Positions 1 through 14,600 of a stretch of 64,000 nucleotides of DNA are shown piece by piece. Positions within the stretch are counted from its first letter, which is position 1; the number at the start of each line of letters is the position of its first letter. The notes below the pieces were generated by a model. The model saw only the letters and a list, made by a program, of their open reading frames with translations. It had not been told where the DNA came from and did no database searches. Source of the stretch: Wuchereria bancrofti (lineage: Eukaryota; Nematoda; Chromadorea; Rhabditida; Onchocercidae). Location of the stretch: contig SSBO01000003.1 of assembly GCA_005281725.1 (NCBI GenBank), positions 188,883-252,882 of the forward strand. The letters run 5' to 3'. A program made the translations under genes and the position numbers.

Positions 1-148
1 AAAGATAAGCCAAAAAAGTTCCGAGCATATGGGATTACAGTTTAGAATACTCCATGTTTTCTTTTACAATTTCCCGTTATCCTGTTTTTCTATAAAGATT
101 GCGTCAGTTCACTAGTTGTGAGTTAACTATAAATACACTAAGTTTTAC

Positions 149-3100
149 CGCCGCTCCATTTCTTTCAAATGTTCTCCATTTAATTTCATCCAGAAACGAG
201 TTTTCAAATCTACCTCCTCCTTGGTTAATATATATGTATTGATTTCATCATCATCAATTCCTGCAACAATATTATAACTCCACATAAATTTAGAAAATTT
301 GAAATATGAACAAAAACTGACACTATCATATTTTTGTTTTTCAGAACCACTCGATCATTCAACAAAAAGAAATTTTATGTGCAACTGCAGACCCTATACA
401 ATATCACATGGGACACTGCGTAGAAATTATTTCTTACTCAATCGATGTTAACTGTACTGTCAATATTTATCATAGTTTTAAAAATTTACAGTGCAGATTG
501 CCAAAATTAGACATCACTGATTCATTGATTACTAAAATTTTACTTGTCGAAAAGAAAAAAAAAAAACAAAATTTTACCCTCCAAATCAAGTTCTCCATTA
601 CTATTGAGTTTCTCACTCTTCGTTTCAGCAATCGGTTCCACTTCACTTTTGACTGGAGCTATGCCAAGGCTAACTAATGAAGGTGCATAAGTGGATGACA
701 TACCAGCATCAGATCTGTAACAACATGTACCGATGGATGAGGATTACATCAATTCAGTGAAAAAAAAAAAAAACTAGAAAATACGAAGAAATATTAACTT
801 CACTTACAATGGAGTAGCACTTCTTGCAGCGGAAAAGACTAAGTCAACGATTTCATTCCGTACTAAAGCATCTGCCGGAGTAAGTTCATCCGATTCAGAT
901 CCTAATGAACCACTCATCATTCGTGCGTATTGTGTCCTTTTGAAACGTTCCTTTCGCCGTTTCTCAAGAGCTCTTTCAACTTCCGCCTCCATTGGTGGCA
1001 TCTGCAAAACTTTATTTTGCATTTTGAAATTAAAATAATTGTATCAGGAAATATGTACGTATCTAACTGATTGATTCTAAGTGTAGTTTTTTTTTTTTTT
1101 TTTTTGGTACTATATCTACATTATAAGCATAGAACGATCTTCTCAGCAATGTACAGCAAATCAAATTAGACAATTTTCTAATAATTGCTATTCACAATAT
1201 AACTAACAAAATAACAATTAACAATAAAAATCAAATAATCCATTTGTTTTTGTAGATTTTCCACATCTATTCACAAACCTCAAGCTCTATCTTCCTCAAT
1301 GCTTCTTCTTCTTTCTGTAATTGCAACTCACGCGCTTTACGACGCGATTCGCGAAATGCTGGTGGATCTTCACAGTGTTCCTAGAAGAAAATAAATTTTT
1401 TTTTTCAATTTTAAAGCTTTTCAAAATTTAATGCAATTTTAAATAAGTAAGAGCTTAATCACATTCATCAGGTTGCTTGAAAACCATAATCCTGGAGGCA
1501 AGATATTAAACGTTTTTAGAGTAAAAGTTTGAGACTTACCAAATCTACTGATGTAAACTCATCGATTGTTAACGTGCTCGACGGGGTTTGCCCGAATTCA
1601 TCGAGACGTTTCTTAACAACAGCTTCGCTAATGTGTACAACACGTACAACGTCGGCAACAGTTCGATTAAAATTGTAGCATCGGGCTGCAAGCAATAATG
1701 CTGCACCACAAAGACCAGTTGGTCGTCTTCCTGTTGCTATCCAGTCACGTTTCATTCGTTGCACTAGTCGGGTTGCTAAAGATACCACCTGCAGAAACAA
1801 TTATAATAAAAATTAATATCATAATAAGTGAAAACAAATAATCGTAATAAAATTTGAAATTCGGAAATTACTGAGCAAAGACCCAAATTTTGATTAAACA
1901 TGATGACATAAATGATACGTTTAACAATACAAATGCTAGTTTGAATTAAATTTTCGATATTTCTATTTTAGCTAACTTTTTTTTATTTTAGCTAACTTTA
2001 TTGCAAAGGATCAATATTCTCTACGTAAAATGAATGGGTGGTAACTCTCTGTATAACCAAAATTGCATGAAGCTATTCAATAAACTTCAGAAAGTAAAAA
2101 TTTAGCAAAAATACAGCTTACTTACCTCTTTTTGTTTAGCACCAAAATCAAGTGAGACAGCAAAACGTAATATATACATGCAGGGATCAGTAGTTGGAAG
2201 ATTGATTTTCAGAGAACGTGTCAAGAAATTCAATGTTCGCCCCAAATCGAACACGTTGACCTGCAAAAATTTCAGTAAATGCCTCGAATATTGAAAAAAA
2301 AAAGCATCTTAACTGATTTATGTTATCAAAGTATGAAGCAAAATAAGAAATTAGCTAAATAACAATTAATGTAACAACTAGATCTGAAACAAACCTTAAA
2401 AATCATTTTTAGCATGCCGTTACATCTAGAACCCGAGAAATGTCGAAATGAAGGACCATTTAGAAAAAGTGACAGAAAAAGTCGTGTAAAAAAAAGAAAG
2501 CCTCTACAGCGGGCGAAATTTTGAACTTTAGAGCAATGGTTAGGTAGTGCAAATTCAACAGAAGATACCTGAGTGATATCGCTGAAATCCAACAGCAAAT
2601 GTGCGGTATTTTCCAGCCGACAAGTCATATATAAACACGCTGCTACAACGTGTGATCGTACACGTCCACGTGTAAAATTACGCGAAACGCACATTTTAAA
2701 AAAATTGAATGCTGTATTAACACAATGTTGATTAATCCGAAGCTGACTTGCTATCTATAAATACAAACCAAAGATAAAGCAGATATTATTACAAATTGAA
2801 TAAACAAAATTCGATTCCTTTTCTTCCCATATTTTTCCAAACAGCAGCCTACAACAAACACATCACAAATAGAAAATCCTAAATTGATCACTAATTTACA
2901 TACTTCATATTTTACAAAATCTGAAAAGAATATACCAATGCAATAAACCGAACACCCTGAGATATCAGTATTCCAAATAAAATGTTAAATTTGATTTAAA
3001 TAACAGGTATGCAAAACAGAAAAAATTCAACATCATTTTGTTACCTCTTCGATCAGTTTCCTTCCTTTGTAGTAGGTGATTTCTCGGGATTCCTGGTGCG

Positions 3101-3507
3101 ATAAACCAGGTACACCGGAAAGATTAGTCAGTTGACCGCGTTCTTTCGAAATAAATTGCCCTGAACATTACATAAAGATATTACAACAACTTCAAATATA
3201 CATCACATTCACATTGGAAAGCAAGGCATATTTAAATAGCACATAAATTTTTACTACAGCTAGCCTTTCATACTTGTAGTGTCATCTTAAAACTATCGCA
3301 GTTGATCCGAAAACATTGCAAACATCCCACAAAGACGAACAACTCACCCACTAAAGAATGACCACCGCCGGCATTTTCTTGAAATGCCACATCCGAAACA
3401 ATTGTTGATTCTTCCAGTACCGTACCACAACCCATACATGTAGAATCACCACGAGCCGAATCATCATCTATTTCCGAACTGCCACAATTTGGGCACTTTC
3501 GGCTCAT
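149..3507 (-). CDS. brf-1: BRF1, TFIIIB 90 kDa subunit, nine exons, 3' end beyond the window
   Basis: Pol III initiation factor: with TBP and BDP1 it forms TFIIIB and recruits Pol III to tRNA and 5S genes in the nucleus. Exons (minus strand): 3507-3348, 3160-3045, 2754-2569, 2260-2126, 1788-1540, 1380-1279, 1001-808, 714-578, 260-149. All junctions are GT-AG and keep frame, giving 463 codons in the window. Residues 5-27 are a TFIIB-type zinc ribbon (CPNC...CMGC, cysteines 5, 8, 24, 27). Two cyclin folds follow, about 80-165 ([15 protein letters not shown]) and 185-280 ([20 protein letters not shown], a family hallmark). Exon 9 begins the BRF1-specific TBP-binding block ([12 protein letters not shown]). 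The start is the only ATG before the zinc ribbon. The last visible exon ends in a gtaaaa donor (also used by exon 8); reading through would stop after MERR, too short for the family, so the gene continues beyond base 1. Confidence 0.95.
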
Positions 3508-3540
3508 TGTGAAAAGGAAGAAACGAGATCTCTTTCAATT

Positions 3541-3552
3541 TCTGCAAAAAAA
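3541..3552 (-). promoter_or_regulatory. Candidate trans-splice (or 5'UTR) acceptor of BRF1
   Basis: On the minus strand a T-run ending in gcag lies 34 nt before the BRF1 ATG, with AG at 3543-3542. No other AG with a pyrimidine tract lies closer. In nematodes this layout is typical of SL1 addition, but a cis-spliced 5'UTR intron would look the same. Confidence 0.4.
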
Positions 3553-6500
3553 ATTGAGCAAAATTGGACATGAAACTGAAATACTAATAAAAAAATTAGC
3601 AGCAATAAACACAGTTAAATAGTATGCGATATGCAATATAACAAACATATAAGAAAGAAAGAATGCAACCGTTAAATAGCTCTCCGAATATTTTACAGAA
3701 ACAATAAAAAACAAATGAACCATACAATGAGTGAATCCGAACCCAAAAGCAACAGAAATGTAAATTACCTCTGTAGCAATAAGCCATTCACACTAAACCC
3801 TTATGTCCTATTTTTTTTGTAATAAAAGAAGCAAGAGAACGAAGATTTTTTACTTTTTTACAAAAATTTCGAATCTTTAGGTGATTGCTTTAGGACTGAT
3901 AACAATCCTTCTCTTATCATTATCAATCTTAAATATCATTATTATATCATCATATTAACATGCTTTCTCAATAACTATTTAAACAAAACTCGAAACATTC
4001 CATTTTTTCTTTCTTTATAAGAGATTTAATTCATTAAATCTTTAACTTTTTCATTTAAATCACTACAATATCGTTATCCTCTAACAAGTAATCTACAATC
4101 ATTTATATTTTTTCATTTCGAGCCTAAATAAAACATATACCTGTCAAAATACATTTATATTTACTGTGTATTTCTGTTATTCTCTTAATCTTATCAACTG
4201 CTAAATATCATCAGAAATCACAACAACATTTCTTCTATTCTGATCTGAAATCTACTGATCATGTCAAAATCAAATTAATTATTAATCTCCTCCCAAATAT
4301 ATTTTTTCTCAGCACACATAAAAATTTCATAGCCTTTTTTTTTCAAGATGTATAACAAAGGAAATCATTGTTTACTTCTTTATTTTCTGTCGGATTAGTA
4401 TAAATGATAACATATCGATATTATGAAAATCTCCAGATCAGTGATGTAATGAATTAATAATAAACTATGATTCTCTTATTCTTTCTCTCTTTTTGCTTTT
4501 TTTTCTTGTTTTTTTTTTTTGAACTTAAACATATTTACGATGTGAAAATTAGCATAATTTAAAATGATTTACAAGGAAAAAAGGAAAAAAGAGAATTAAA
4601 TGATCTATTTTCATGATGAATTTTAGGAAATCTTTCAAATTATGAAAAGAAAATCATCACAATCCAAATCGACATCAGAATAAACTTCAGAATCCTGAAG
4701 AGAATTCCGGATCCAGCAATGCTACGTCCCCAGTGTACTATCCGAAAAAAAAACCCCGCCCCTCATCCCTTCAATAGTAGCAAAATCCGTTTTCTAAAGC
4801 TCAAGAAAATTCGTGCACTGTTTACAGCCGAAGTTTACATGCTACAAACTTCATGCGTCGATACATACACCTATTGAAATTTGTAAATTTAACAGTTATC
4901 ATTTAATTTTCCCTTTCCCTTGCGTGCATTGTTTTTGTGTTTCGCATTATTTCCATAATAATTTAGACTAAAATATAAGTTTTTTTTTCTCATTAATTCA
5001 AATAAATATGAAATATAATATTTAATTAAATGTGCAATGTAATATTTGAATTTTTTAAATGGAAATTTTCGAAATATTAGCTGATTAAATTAAAAATTGT
5101 ATTTCAAATAACAATTTTATCAATTATAATAGTTTATTTCTTGCATACATGATTTTTGCATATTTAATTTAGTATATCGTTTGATAGGAACAGAATTGTG
5201 TGCATGTTATGATTAATAAAAGTATATTCTTTGAGCTATTTCGAATATGTTAACACAATTTGATGATGATGGTGGTAATGATGGCTTTCAACAGTGCTGG
5301 TGATATTATCATATGTTAGAAAACATTTGTTCATTGCCTTATTTAACGGGACTTATAATATTATGATGTTTTAATTTATCATTTCTTCGATTAATTGAAT
5401 TATTTGATAATTTATACTGCTTAAGGAGTAATTTAATTGTACAACAAATGAGCTAATGAATTTTTGTTATTACGAAATCAACTATGTGTATTTCATATGT
5501 AATGAACCAAATTACATCTGTAAATTCTGATTTAGAATATTATATTTAGTAGTTTTGACAAGTAATTAACAAGTAATTCAATTGAATTTTCGGTTATTTT
5601 AAAATTAATGTAATTTGACTAATTACAAACATAAGCAAATTTCATTGCTCTAGAATAAAACGTTTTTTTTTTCTTTTTTTTTTTAGGAAGAGGAGAGGGG
5701 ATTTATTTAGCCAAATCGATTCTTATAAAACACTCGAAAATTTTCGATCATCTTTTAAAATTGAAACCGGAAGTAAATGATTGCTGGAAAATCCAAATTG
5801 ATTGATTTAAAAATTTTTTTTTTGATTTAAAATTAATGCAAATATTTTTCTTTAAATTATTTTGTATAAATATTTTCCTATCCAGAATTTTCCATAATCT
5901 TTTAGCTCATCAATATTTTCAACTGCGATTACAAATGTTAATGAACTAACATATTGTTTGATTATGGTATTGTTACTTTTTTGAATCAAGCAATAAACAA
6001 TCAGTTCATACTGTTTTATAATATAAGCAGAAATGATACACTTTTCAAAACTAGTGATAATCAAGATAATCAAAAAAATTAGAAAATTCGGATATGGAAT
6101 TGTTAATAGTTATTCGTCTAATATTTCATTCAAGATTTGATAAATTTTCCAGCCAAATTTGACTTCCAACTTTTAGATTTCATCAGTCATCAATTGTATT
6201 ACAGTTTAGGAAAAAAAAAATGTTGTATCTCAAGAAAAGAAGGAAAAATTGCGGAATCTTTTTTAAAGACGTGATAAATCGTCATGTACGACGATAATGA
6301 TGGCGTATCCGTTTTCACTTTTTTCAGTTGAAAAATCGAAAAATTATGTTTGATTGATGATCATACATCTATGGGATTGATTATAAATCGAAATGCATGC
6401 ATTTTTGATTGGGTTATCGTTATAACCTTTAAAATGGTAGGAATTATTGACAAATTTTTACTGAATATACAAAATGTTATTATCATAATAGATAGAACCG

Positions 6501-8063
6501 TTTTTGTTTGTCGGAATGATAATCTAATTAAAACTATCATTTCTTTTTTTTTTTTTTTCAGAATCATATTTAATTACAAAATTTGAAATATTTTAGATTG
6601 TATTTTTATCATTGTTCCTTCCATAGATCGCTAATATTCTTATTGCAGTACATTTCTGACATTTATTTCCAATTCTAATTTAAGATTAAAAAAAGTTTTT
6701 TTTTTTTTCATAAGGATAACCACTTTTCTGTTTTACTGATAATTTTTACCCAGTGCATTTATAAGTTAAAAAAAAAGTGGTTAAGTATGGCGTTTTGTTT
6801 CGTATTTATATTTTTTATATCTTTTTTTAAACTAGATAATATACAGATTTTTTTTGCATTCACCAATTACTATCATTTGTATTTATGATTTATTTTTAAT
6901 TTGTATTTAATTTCCTTAAAAAACAAAAAATTAATACGCTAAATTTTTTCTAGAAAATTTAAAATTTCAAATTGCTTAAATTTGGCCCCTCTAAAAAACT
7001 AAACCATATGATGAAATGATTAAACAAAGTTAATATGTGATAATTAATTAATATTTTCAGTGTAATCCAAAGAGACTGCTAGTTAATCATTTAAATTAAC
7101 TGCAAATATGACCAATAAATCATCAATATTATGCGAAAAATTATGAAAAATTTGAGTAAAATATTATCGTTGTTGAAAATATGAAATATTGAAATTCCGT
7201 AATTTTCTTTTTTTCAAAATTTGAAACATAACTAAATTGAAATTCATGATGAATTAATGAAATTAATTCAGTTTAATATAATGATACGAAATGAATGCAA
7301 CAACTATAATTGTAACTACAATATTTTGTTATCATTATCGATTCAAATATTTAATTTTTAAACAGCTAACAATTTTTAGACAAGAATGATTTAAAAGTTC
7401 CCGAAAGATATGTATCAAATTGTCGTATGATATGTTTGAATTTCATATATGTATATAATAATTAATAAATAAATTTAGTACTTAATATCGATCACTTTTC
7501 TCCTCAAAATTCATTCATTTATAATAGCTAATTATTGTTCAGAATCGTTTAATTTTACCAATTATTCTTATTTGTATATTAATTGTATTCTTTTTTCTTT
7601 TTTTTCTTTTTTTTTTTGAAGTTTACATTTTATTATTTCTTTCGTTTTCCATTTATTTCATACCACAGTAGAAATAACATTTTTGATAGATTATCATCAT
7701 TTTGTGATAAATGCTGAAAAATTTTTCATTTCAATTTTTTTCTCTTTTCATTTTTACACTTATCAGTCATTTGTCTTTCTTAAACAATAATCATCTTTCA
7801 TATCAATATTTAAATTAAAACTTCTAACATAAGAATATATTCAATCACTATGAAAATATGTTATCATTTAATTATCATTCTTTGATAATAAATAATCATA
7901 ATGTTTCAGAAAAAAAAAGAAATTAGTGTAAATGAAAATTTTCATGATATTATATGAATAAAATTATTGTAGAAGAAATATTTAATATTATAAATTAAAG
8001 AAAGATCATTGTAACGCGAATAATTGAATATAATCGTGTTAATATTTATAACTGTGACTGATT
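3553..8063. other. AT-rich intergenic, mostly featureless, with one GC-richer island
   Basis: Upstream of BRF1. It is mostly A/T homopolymers and unstructured AT-rich sequence. The exception is about 4640-4880, which is clearly richer in G+C; it includes a ccccgcccc stretch and an imperfect hairpin (CTTCAG/CTGAAG arms) near 4687-4702. I see no convincing gene here. Confidence 0.6.
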
Positions 8064-8484
8064 AATTGGCAAATTATATAAATTAGACCAACTTATCAGC
8101 TCATATTATCATCGATCGATTATAATTGGCAAATTATATAAATTAGACCAACTTATCAGCTCATATTATCATCGATCGATTATAATTGGCAAAGTATATA
8201 AATTAGACCAACTTATCAGCTCATATTATCACCGATCAATTGTAATTGGCAAAGTATATAAATTAGACCAACTTATCAGCTCATATTATCATCGATCAAT
8301 TGTAATTGGCAAAGTATATAAATTAGACCAACTTATCAGCTCATGTTATCATCGATCGATTATAATTGGCAAAATATATAAATTAGACCAACTTATCAGC
8401 TCATATTATCATCGATCGATTATAATTGGCAAAGTATATAAATTAGACCAACTTATCAGCTCATATTATCATCGATCAATCGTA
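8064..8484. repeat. 60-bp tandem repeat, 7 copies
   Basis: The unit is exactly 60 bp, about 95% identical between copies. Each unit carries an aattagaccaacttatcagc core and, in most copies, a palindromic atcgatcgat or atcgatcaat segment. There are seven near-complete copies and none elsewhere in the window. Confidence 0.97.
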
Positions 8485-10038
8485 TTCAGTCCTTTAAAAT
8501 CATTTCATTGTAATCTTTCATCTTTTTCTTCTTCTTCTTCTTCCCTTCTCATTTCCATCTCTTTTATTTTGTTTGCCGATACGTGTTAAACTCGATGATC
8601 CATCCTTGTGACAAATTGTTAAACCCCAAAATTCTCTTATCTTTACCCATCTAATTTTCTCATTCGTCATGTCCTTCATAGTATCTATTTACTGTCAATA
8701 CTTATCTGATCGTTAATGTCATCTAAATTTTTTATAGCATAAGATGTGTAGCATTTTTTTTTTCTGGAATGTAATGATAATAATAATGATTAATGATGAT
8801 AATAATTAATGAGAATAGTAATAATAATGGTCGTAATTAACAATAATAATAACAATAATAATAATAATAATCGATAATAATAGCAATAATAATAAAATAA
8901 CAGTAATAATAATAGTAATAAATAAATAAAAGTAAATAATAATGATAAATAGCAATAAATTAAATTAAATTGAAAAGAATATATATATATATATATATAT
9001 TAGGAAAACGAATTAAAATTAAGTGAAATTATTTGGCCCCTTTTAGTATATGATTAACTCTCAAAAAATTCTCAAAATTTTTTTTTTTTTTTTTTTTGAT
9101 TTTTTTGGGAAATGAGAAATTTTCGGATATGATTAAACATTGAAATCAAAATACCAAAGCAAATATTTGAAGAAAGAGCTGCTGTTGATGGTAATATGAT
9201 GATAAATTGTGGTATAAAAAATTGATGGTGATATGATTATGTGACAACAAAAAAAAAAAAGTTAATCATAGTGACATTGATGATAGTAATAGTAGTGATA
9301 ATGATGATGATACTGTTGATAATGATAGTATGATAAATGATACTATCAAAAATTGATGATAAGAAGTTATGGCGGTGAAGCCAAAGAGTGTAAAAAGAAT
9401 GATTAATGGTGTCATCTAATGGAATTTGACAATTTATCTTACCTTTTTGATATCATTCATTTTGTCTTCTTTACCGCTAACTGCTTACATTCTTTTGCAA
9501 AATGAATTATTATACAATGCTTTTTTTTTTAAAAAGAAAAAATGTTTTTGCAATTTGTCCTCAATATGTGATATTTGTGTAACATAAGAAAATGACAAAA
9601 AATAAGAGAGAGAGAGAGAGAGAGAGGGAGGGAGAGAGAGAGAGAGAAAGAAAGGAAGAAAAGGTGAAAGAAAGAATATGAAAAGTTAAGAAATATTCAT
9701 TTCCTAACTTTACATTTTCATCTCATTTCTTTTATATGTTTTAAAAAAAAAATTTTTTTCTCTTATCAATTACATAAATGGTATGAGAGAGAGAGAGAGA
9801 AAGAAAAAGGGAAGAAACTAAGTTTATTTCTAATTTAAACACATCAAATCAATAGCGCATTCTAAATTGCTTCTTTAAATCTTTTAAAATTGTTATTTAA
9901 TTTCATTTCTTCTTCTCCTTTTTGTTTTTTTGTTTATTTTAATAAAAATGATTGTGAAAGAAAGTAAAATTAATTTTTTTGTAGGATTGAAAATATGCAT
10001 CAATGAAAATCATCGATTTATCATGATATGAACAAAAT
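8485..10038. other. AT-rich intergenic with simple repeats
   Basis: Holds (ATA/AAT)n-like tracts at about 8778-8960, an AT dinucleotide run ending at 9000, ATG/GAT-rich stretches at 9260-9360, and GA tracts at 9604-9660 and 9785-9815. No gene is seen before the candidate first exon at 10039. Confidence 0.6.
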
Positions 10039-10093
10039 ATGTCAAAAAAAGGAAATCTAAGAATACGCGCTTCGAATGTACCAGAACTTTCGG
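10039..10093 (+). other. Candidate first coding exon of an unrecognised gene
   Basis: ATG opens 18 codons (MSKKGNLRIRASNVPELS) plus one base, then a perfect gtaagt donor at 10094. A T-rich acceptor (tttttttgtag) lies 55 nt upstream with AG at 9983-9984. The piece is much richer in G+C than its surroundings. LRIRASNVPEL resembles the first beta strand of ferlin-type C2 domains, but the match is too short to rely on. At least three short upstream ATGs follow the acceptor, which weakens the case. The next exon would need phase 1; 24730 is one that fits. Confidence 0.35.
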
Positions 10094-10959
10094 GTAAGTT
10101 AGAAATAACTTGCATATATTTATTATTGTTTAAAAAATATAATAATAAAATAAAAAAGTCAAAGTATTAATTTTTAATTTATAATTTATTTTAGCAATAG
10201 CATATTTGTTTGTATTTTGTTAATGAATTACAAAAATTTATAAGTGTCATTTAATGAATATTAGGAAACACCTAAAAAAATTTATCATTCTAAATTTTTA
10301 AATGATGTAAACATAAAATTAATGAATAAATAAGAATAATCAATTGATTAGTAATTTTATAGTTTAATATTTTAATATAATAATTTTATAGTTTAATAAT
10401 TAAATTATAAATAGATTTATTTTGGTATCATTTGAATGAAAATAAATCGTATAACGAATTTAAAAAAAAAAAAAAAACCTCATTGTATTATTATTGTTGA
10501 AATTTCAATTGTTTGCTTTTGATGTATTCGATGAGAAAAGTAAACGACAAAGAAAATTAAAAGTTTTTTCGCAACAAAAATTTAAGAAATTTTTTTTTTT
10601 TCTTTCTTTTTTTCATACTCTATCAATAATAATTAGTCATTAGTCATTTTATATTAAATATAATTAATTAATTAATCATATTATGTTAAATAACTCATTC
10701 ATTTATTCCTTTTGTTTAATTTAATTTAATCAATTTCCTATATTAATAATAATATAATTGATTGAAAATCAGCTATAATATTGTATTGTAACATGTAATA
10801 AATTTATAATCGAATGCATATTTAATTCATTTCATATTAATTCACCTATTCATTCATTTAATTTAATTCAATTCAATTTATATTATACATTTATGTTATG
10901 AGTGAATATAAGTATATGAATTCAGAAATCATTACCATATTGCAACTCGATACTGACAT

Positions 10960-11640
10960 TTTCATATGTATATTCAATTCATTTCTAATCATTTCACTGA
11001 TTCATTTAATTTAATTTAGTTTGAATTCGGTTCATTTTAATTTAAATTCATTAACTTAATTTAATTCATTATTATATGTATATAAGATTTCTCATTATTT
11101 CACTGAGTCGTTCACTCATTTAATTCAATTTAATTTAAATTCGGTTCGTTTTAATTTGAATTCACTAATTTAATTTAAATTCATTATTATTATTATTATT
11201 ATATATATGTATATATAGGACTTATCATTATTTCACTGATTCATTCATTCATTCATTTAATTTGATTAAATTAAATTTAATTTAAATTTGGTTCATTTTA
11301 ATTTAAATTCGGTTTGTTTTAATTTAAATTTATTAATTTAATTTAAATTTATTATTATTATATGTGCGCATATATAGGACTTATCATTATTTCACTGATT
11401 CATTCATTCATTCATTCATTTAATTTGATTAAACTTGATTTAATTTAAATTTGGTTCATTTTAATTTAAATTCGGTTCGTTTTAATTTAAATTCATTATT
11501 ATTATATGTGCGTATATATAAGACTTATCATTATTTCACTGATTCATTCATTCATTCATTCATTCATTTAATTTAATTTGATTTAATTTAATTTAATTTA
11601 AATTCGGTTCATTTTAATTTAAATTCATTATACATTTACG
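10960..11640. repeat. Long-unit diverged tandem repeat, about 5 copies
   Basis: Units of about 110-175 bp share cttatcattatttcactgat, then a (ATTC)n stretch, then alternating aatttaaattcggttc segments and an ATT/AT tract. Length variation lies in the internal (ATTC)n and (AATTT)n tracts. Confidence 0.85.
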
Positions 11641-14600
11641 TAATTATTATAATATCCAATAGTAAAACTGTAAACAAATCATCCGGTCGGTATTCTTGAA
11701 ATGGTTCCTTCCATCTGATTTGTGATTTGTTTAGCTGTTACTCAATTTTGATTCATAGCTAAATTGTTAAAATTGCTCTCACTATTGAAATGGATTGATT
11801 TTTCCGCTATTAATAATTATTTCGCTTGTTTTGTTACGTTAATAAAGAGAGAAAAGGGAGGAAAGAGAGAAAGAGAGAGGGAAGGAAAGAAAAAGGGATA
11901 GAAAAAAAAAATGATTATTTGTCTTTTCGTATCTCAGTAAAATATTTGACATTGATGTAGTATTAGAGGAATATTAAGTGTAATAAAATTAAATTACTAT
12001 TAGTATTTTAAATAAAATGATTTTCTGACTAATTAAATATTCGATAAGTGACAATATATAAGTTTTTCTTTGAAGATCGTAAAATTTTGCTATATTATTA
12101 TGCATATATTAAAAGTATATGAAATTTTCAAATAAATTTTTTAAGTAAGCAAATATTTAAACATGTTTGTATGGTAAAAAAAAAGTATCGTATTTGTATT
12201 TTAACAATATCAAATAAATTTTGCAATTCAGTAAACTTCTTAATCATTAAGTATGTAAATAACTATTAATTGAAGTTAACATTTATTTTAATTTGTAATA
12301 GTTTTTGTACAAGTAGACAAAAAAAAAAAAGTTCATTTCTTTACTTTTTTCAACAAATTTGATCATTTCAAAAAAATTGAAATTGTGAATTTTTTGAATT
12401 ATTCTATTGCTTTTTTTCTTTTTCATATTTACATAAAATGATCACTTCTCGTATGATTTGATCTATTTATTGATGTATTAAAACTGAAATATTGATTAAA
12501 ATGATATAGTGATAAATTAGTTACATTATATTTTCATTTTCAATTGTTAATTTAATAAATTATTGACTTCAATTTATTTATGGTAATGAATACATATTAT
12601 AGTGATGATAATTCTTGTGAATAATTCTTGTCACTAAAAACATTTATTCTGTCTGATAAGCCAAAGTTTGTTTAATGAAATTTAAAAATTTTTCTAATCA
12701 GCTTAATATTAACAACTTTAACTTTATATCACATACCAATATAAAATTCTTTGGATTAATTTAATTCATATCTAATAAGTGTAAATTCTAATTGTTCGAG
12801 ATAATTCAAATCCAGCGAATAACTAAATTGCAAATTGATTAACAAATCAGTGGGAAATTCAATGATGCAAATAAAATTTAAGCTAAAATAATGAACAACA
12901 AAAAAAAAAAGAAAAAAAAGAAGCAAGAAATCTCTTTTTTTTTTATTTCCATACCCTTTTTTCATACGCTAAATTTCATTTAATTTATAATTATTTTAAA
13001 TATATGTTTTAAATTAAAATAATCAATAGGAAGCAAAATTTTTTTTTTAAAAGAAAAAAAAAAACTTTATTTAAATAATTAATTTCTCAAGTGGAAAGAA
13101 GATATTTTAAAATGAAGAATTTAAAAAGAAAAAGGAGAAATAAAAAAAAATTCTTCCTTTTTTTCTTCTTCATTTTCTACCTTAGAAATACTAAATGAAA
13201 AATGGAAAAATAATGAAAAGTAAATGATTGAAAAGTGTAAAATTTTTTTTGAGCAATTTTTAAATGAAATTAATCGTGTTAGATAACGTCAGTTGTTTAA
13301 AGCATTGTTACAGTTTTCCTGAATTATCATTTTCTAACTTCTTTTATTTCATTCATTTTCCGTTTTGTTTCCTTTTTTTTTTTTCTTTTTTTCTTTTTTT
13401 AATTCTATTTTTATTTTTTTTTCGTTTTGTTTTGTTTTTTGCTTTATTACATTGCAAAAATTTTGTTTAGGATAAAAAAAAAACAAACAAAAAGATTTGC
13501 TAAAATGTGTAATACAATATTTTTGCTTTAAAAAATGATCTAATTGTGTTATTGCTAATTTTTCGTTTCTTTTTTTTTCACTCTGAAATCGTATATTTCG
13601 TAAAATTTCTATTTTCACTTTTTTTTTCTCTCTTCATTTTAATCTCTCTCTCTCTCTCTCTTTCTCCTTCTATCATATTTTCCCTCTTTAAAGTTGATTA
13701 ACAAAGATTTATTTTTTAAGGTTTCCTTTTTTTTTTTTTTTGCTTTTTTAAAAAAAGAAAAGATATAGAAAGAATAAAATAGATGTAAAATTAACCAAAA
13801 ATTTCTTTCATTTATAGAATTATATGTTTCGTTATTTTTTTTTTTTTAAATATATATGAATTTTTTTTTTTTATGTATATATTTGTTTCGTTTTAGAATT
13901 TTAGAATCGTTTAAAATTTTTGAAAAATTAAATGGTAAATTTTTTATACAATAATGTTTATTTGATATGCTTTCCATCTTACATTTTCATTTCATATTAT
14001 TGCTCAATTTTTATTCCAATTTCATTTTATGTTCTAATTTTGATTTTTTATTATTCCACTTTTTTTTTTTCGATTACAATTTTCATAAATTTAATATCTT
14101 CTATTTCCTCAATCTTTCCTAAATTCTATTTGTGTTCCTTTATTTACCTTGTATGATTGATAAATATGCTTAATGTACTTATTGCAAAGTAAGTCTAATT
14201 TTTTTTTTAAGTCAAAGTAAGCCTAATTTTTAAGTTACTGTTAAAATAATTATTATAGCAATTAAAAAGAAAAAGCTTATTTCATATGTTTGCAAATACT
14301 ATTTAAGATTAACTTATCACTATTAGCTATTTTTTAATATGTAAATTCAATATTTATATTTTCTTTTTTTGTAAAACATTAATCTCTTACGTCCATAACA
14401 ATTTTCCTTTTTCATAACCAAGAAATTTTAGAATTAAAAAAAAAAAGGAAAGAAAGAGAAGAAAAGGAAAAAGTATATGCATGAATCGATGAAAATTAAA
14501 AAGTAGAAGGATTGCAAATAAAATGTAAATAAATTAAAAAATATGATTAAATGGAATTAATATAAGTTAACTTCTTGTATATCTCTTAAAACAAAGAATG

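Noticed and set aside
1..41. Plus-strand piece reading DKPKKFRAYGI at the window edge
   Set aside because: Opposite strand to BRF1, too short, and the next BRF1 exon is expected beyond the edge.
3535..3787. Two hydrophobic minus frames just upstream of BRF1
   Set aside because: AT-rich sequence upstream of the BRF1 leader acceptor; no homology or splice support.
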